Assembly: GCA_964542455.1 (NCBI GenBank)
Contig: CAZIUC010000006.1
Location: 1 to 64,000, forward strand
DNA from: PFJX01 sp964542455
GTDB lineage: Bacteria > Pseudomonadota > Gammaproteobacteria > Burkholderiales > Thiobacillaceae
Length of the DNA stretch: 64,000 nt
Direction of reading: 5' to 3'
In this document: positions 62,311-64,000 of the stretch, piece by piece
Numbering within the stretch: position 1 is the first letter of the stretch
Layout of the letters: every line of letters begins with the position of its first letter
Notes under the pieces: model-generated
What the model was told of the DNA's origin: nothing
Database searches by the model: none
Seen by the model: the letters and a program-made list of their open reading frames with translations, nothing else
Program-made: the position numbers and the translations under genes

Positions 62311-63770
62311 AACTGTTTGTTAACCCCCCTTTACCAAAGGGGAGCAAGGAGCGTGGCTTCCCCCTTTTTCAAAGGGGGATTGAGGGGGATTTAGCGACGT
62401 TTGCCTGTGCATCCGTCTCAGAAATCCCCCCTAGCCCCCCTTTGATAAAGGGGGGAACCACCACACCAACCGCATCACCAGGTAACGCGAAAAGTGCCTT
62501 TGGTAAAGGAGGAAGTGGTTGGGTTGCCATCCTGTTCGCGCTGAGTGGCCTAGCCCATGCCGCCCCCGATCTCACCCCTCCCTCCGACCTTCCCCCCGAG
62601 GCCGCCGCCTACGCCGCTTTGGAGGCGTATCCAGGCGTGCTGGCCGCGCGGGCGCGGGTGTCCGCCGCGCTGGCCGAGGGGCGCCGCCTCAACGCCGGAG
62701 AACACGAATACCAGGCGCGAGCCGGCTATAGCCGGCGACGTGAAACAGGTGTCGGCAACACGAACGACTGGGAAATAGGCATAGAGCGTGGCCTGCGCCT
62801 GCCCGGCAAAGCCAAACTGGACGGCGAGATAGGCGCCACGCTGGCCGACGAGGCCGAGGAGCGGGTGGGGGATGCTCGCCACGAAGCCGCGCGTGACCTG
62901 CTCGCCACCTGGTACGCCGCCCTGCGTGGCCAGAGTGATGCCCTGGCCTGGCGCGAGCAGGCCGTCTTGCTGCGGCAGCAGCGCGAAGTGGTGGAAAAAC
63001 GCATCCAGGCGGGTGATGCCGCCGCGATGGAACGCTCCCAGGCGGAAGCCGCGTTGCGCCAGGCGGAGGCGGAAGCCCGCCGCGCCGAGATGGTCGCAGC
63101 GGAAGCCGCGGCCGGCTTGTCCGCCCGTTTTCCCGAACTGCCGACGCCATCGCTCGCCAATATGCCGCGGCCCGGCAGTTTGCCGACGCTGGCCGGTAGC
63201 GCGAACGAATGGGCGAACGCGGCGTTGGAACACAACCACGAACTCGCCATCCTGCAAAAGGAAAGCGAGCGCATGCGCATTCTGACCCGGCGGCAGAAGG
63301 CCGATCTCACCCCGGATCCGACCCTGGGCCTGCACTATTTCCGCGAGCGCAGCGGCCAGGACAACCTCCTGGGAGTCAGCATCACCATGCCCCTGCCCGG
63401 TGAAAACCGCCGCGCGCGAGTGGACGTGAGCAGCGAGGAATCTCGCGCGCTGGCACAGATGGAAGCCGCCGCGAAAGCGCGCATCGAAGGTGAGATCCGC
63501 ATCCTCCACGCGCGCCTGCAAGGCACCTTGAACCGGCTGGCGTCTCTGGAGGAAATGGCGGGGCAACTCGATAGCTATGCCGCTCTGGCCTGGCGCGCCT
63601 ACCAGATGGGCGAAACCCCGCTCTGGGAAGCGCTCAATGCGCGCAAGAGCGCGCGTGACGCCCGCCGCGAGACCACCCTGTCACGTCTCGACGTGCATGA
63701 AGCCGCCGCGCGCCTGCTGTTGGATAGTCACAGGCTGTGGCCGATGGCGGAGAAGGAGACGCATCACTGA
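62307..63770 (+). CDS. TolC family outer-membrane efflux protein with repeat-expanded N-terminus
   Basis: The 487 aa protein is an outer membrane factor (CusC/CzcC type): a signal peptide followed by long helical segments (about 90-480). The family helix repeats are visible at A-A-L-E-A-Y-P-G-V-L-A-A-R-A-R near 107 and, in the second half, at A-L-E-H-N-H-E-L-A. The expected signal peptide core (V-A-I-L-F-A-L-S-G-L-A-H-A) starts only near residue 73. The first 70 residues are mostly encoded by a CCCCCTTT-type repeat inserted in frame after codon 6 (P-P-L-P-K-G and P-P-L-I-K-G-G strings). ATG 62307 overlaps the DUF3240 stop and no other start is available, so the long leader seems real, if it is exported. 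It completes the tripartite metal pump. Confidence 0.88.
   Translation: MKLFVNPPLPKGSKERGFPLFQRGIEGDLATFACASVSEIPPSPPLIKGGTTTPTASPGNAKSAFGKGGSGWVAILFALSGLAHAAPDLTPPSDLPPEAAAYAALEAYPGVLAARARVSAALAEGRRLNAGEHEYQARAGYSRRRETGVGNTNDWEIGIERGLRLPGKAKLDGEIGATLADEAEERVGDARHEAARDLLATWYAALRGQSDALAWREQAVLLRQQREVVEKRIQAGDAAAMERSQAEAALRQAEAEARRAEMVAAEAAAGLSARFPELPTPSLANMPRPGSLPTLAGSANEWANAALEHNHELAILQKESERMRILTRRQKADLTPDPTLGLHYFRERSGQDNLLGVSITMPLPGENRRARVDVSSEESRALAQMEAAAKARIEGEIRILHARLQGTLNRLASLEEMAGQLDSYAALAWRAYQMGETPLWEALNARKSARDARRETTLSRLDVHEAAARLLLDSHRLWPMAEKETHH
62323..62458. repeat. CCCCCTTT repeat inside the tolC-like signal region
   Basis: Contains CCCCCCTTTACCAAAGGGGA, CCCCCTTTTTCAAAGGGGG and CCCCCCTTTGATAAAGGGGG palindromes and the inner GGATTT/AAATCC pair. 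A further fragment (CTTTGGTAAAGGAGG) lies near 62499. The whole stretch is in frame. Confidence 0.85.
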
Positions 63771-63811
63771 GTAGCGACGGTGTTGTCTTTTAGTAGTCAG
63801 TCATGTTGAAA

Positions 63812-63929
63812 CGCGTGAACACAAGCGTGCCCCAACCGGACGTAGGGCATGGTGAGCGCGGCGAACCGCACCATGCAATGTGACCGTGGTTGATGCGGTT
63901 CGCCTCGCTCATCACATCTTCATGGCGAG
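63812..63929. repeat. CGTAGG/CACCACATC family repeat
   Basis: Reversed 18-mer CAAGCGTGCCCCAACCGG (63822-63839) followed by CGTAGGGCATGGTGAGCGCG and GCGGTTCGC...CTCATCACATC. Same composite as 2173-2285, in the opposite order. Confidence 0.75.
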
Positions 63930-63933
63930 CAAC

Positions 63934-64000
63934 TTAGCTCAGCAATCCCCGATACAACCCTTCGTATTTCCGCGCGCTATTCTCCCAACTGAAATCGCGT
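63934..64000 (-). CDS. glgA: Glycogen synthase, 3' end (partial)
   Basis: On the minus strand the last 21 codons read R-D-F-S-W-E-N-S-A-R-K-Y-E-G-L-Y-R-G-L-L-S then TAA (63934-63936). F-S-W-E-x-S-A-x-x-Y-x-x-L-Y is the usual C-terminus of GlgA and related GT5 enzymes that build glycogen from ADP-glucose. The rest of the gene lies beyond the window. With glgP at 6076 it supports glycogen storage. Confidence 0.7.
   Translation of the reverse strand, partial: RDFSWENSARKYEGLYRGLLS

Noticed and set aside
62323..62458. CCCCCTTT/AAAGGGGG arrays as a CRISPR-like locus
   Set aside because: Units are palindromic but few, of unequal spacing, occur singly in several gaps, and no cas genes are nearby.

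Overview
This 64 kb window is GC-rich chromosomal DNA from a proteobacterium, most likely a betaproteobacterium of the Rhodocyclales/Nitrosomonadales type. The placement is an inference from gene content: UbiT/UbiV for O2-independent ubiquinone synthesis, an FmdE-like protein, tandem hybrid kinases with HPT tails, a CzcA-type RND system with a DUF3240 partner, and a rhodanese/DUF302/truncated-globin block. The gene set suggests a facultatively anaerobic, respiratory organism with sulfur and nitrogen redox chemistry, glycogen storage and metal resistance. No tRNA, rRNA, CRISPR array or intact transposase was seen.

Layout. 0-9.4 kb holds housekeeping genes: ubiV, ubiT, an FmdE-like gene, rsgA, a pterin dehydratase, a small cytochrome c, an M48 protease, orn, glgP, crcB and a DUF190 gene. 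9.6-17.3 kb is sensory cluster 1: an HD-GYP response regulator, a soluble hybrid kinase, and a hybrid kinase with a fused PhnD-like binding domain. 17.7-21.6 kb has an orphan CusS-like kinase and ygiQ. 22.0-25.3 kb is a three-gene accessory cassette (DUF262 protein, DUF3696-type ATPase, unknown protein) flanked by inverted REP-like arms; it is the best candidate for an undescribed (defence-like) system. 25.8-33.5 kb is a minus-strand block with a SLAC1/TehA transporter, DUF3365 haem protein, rhodanese, DUF302, truncated globin, a brnTA module whose toxin gene has a nonsense codon, an SQR-like flavoprotein, and two NifX-like paralogues. Each NifX-like paralogue has a convincing sigma54 promoter upstream, and a sigma54 activator gene lies divergently beside one of them. 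35.2-45.2 kb is sensory cluster 2: HD-GYP regulator, PAS protein, PhnD-like lipoprotein, two hybrid kinases and an HTH-receiver protein. 45.3-50.6 kb has a cupin, an alpha/beta hydrolase, an ABC-F ATPase and a class III cyclase. 50.7-54.4 kb has a CDF transporter and a three-gene redox operon (ferredoxin-type reductase, b-type cytochrome, eight-haem cytochrome c). 54.7-63.8 kb has an OmpR/EnvZ-like pair, a small secreted protein and a heavy-metal RND efflux operon. The right edge cuts the 3' end of a probable glgA.

A strong theme is palindromic intergenic repeats of at least six families. They fill most gaps, supply stop codons or a ribosome binding site to neighbouring genes, and in three genes (ygiQ, the ABC-F gene, the tolC-like gene) sit inside the reading frame without breaking it.
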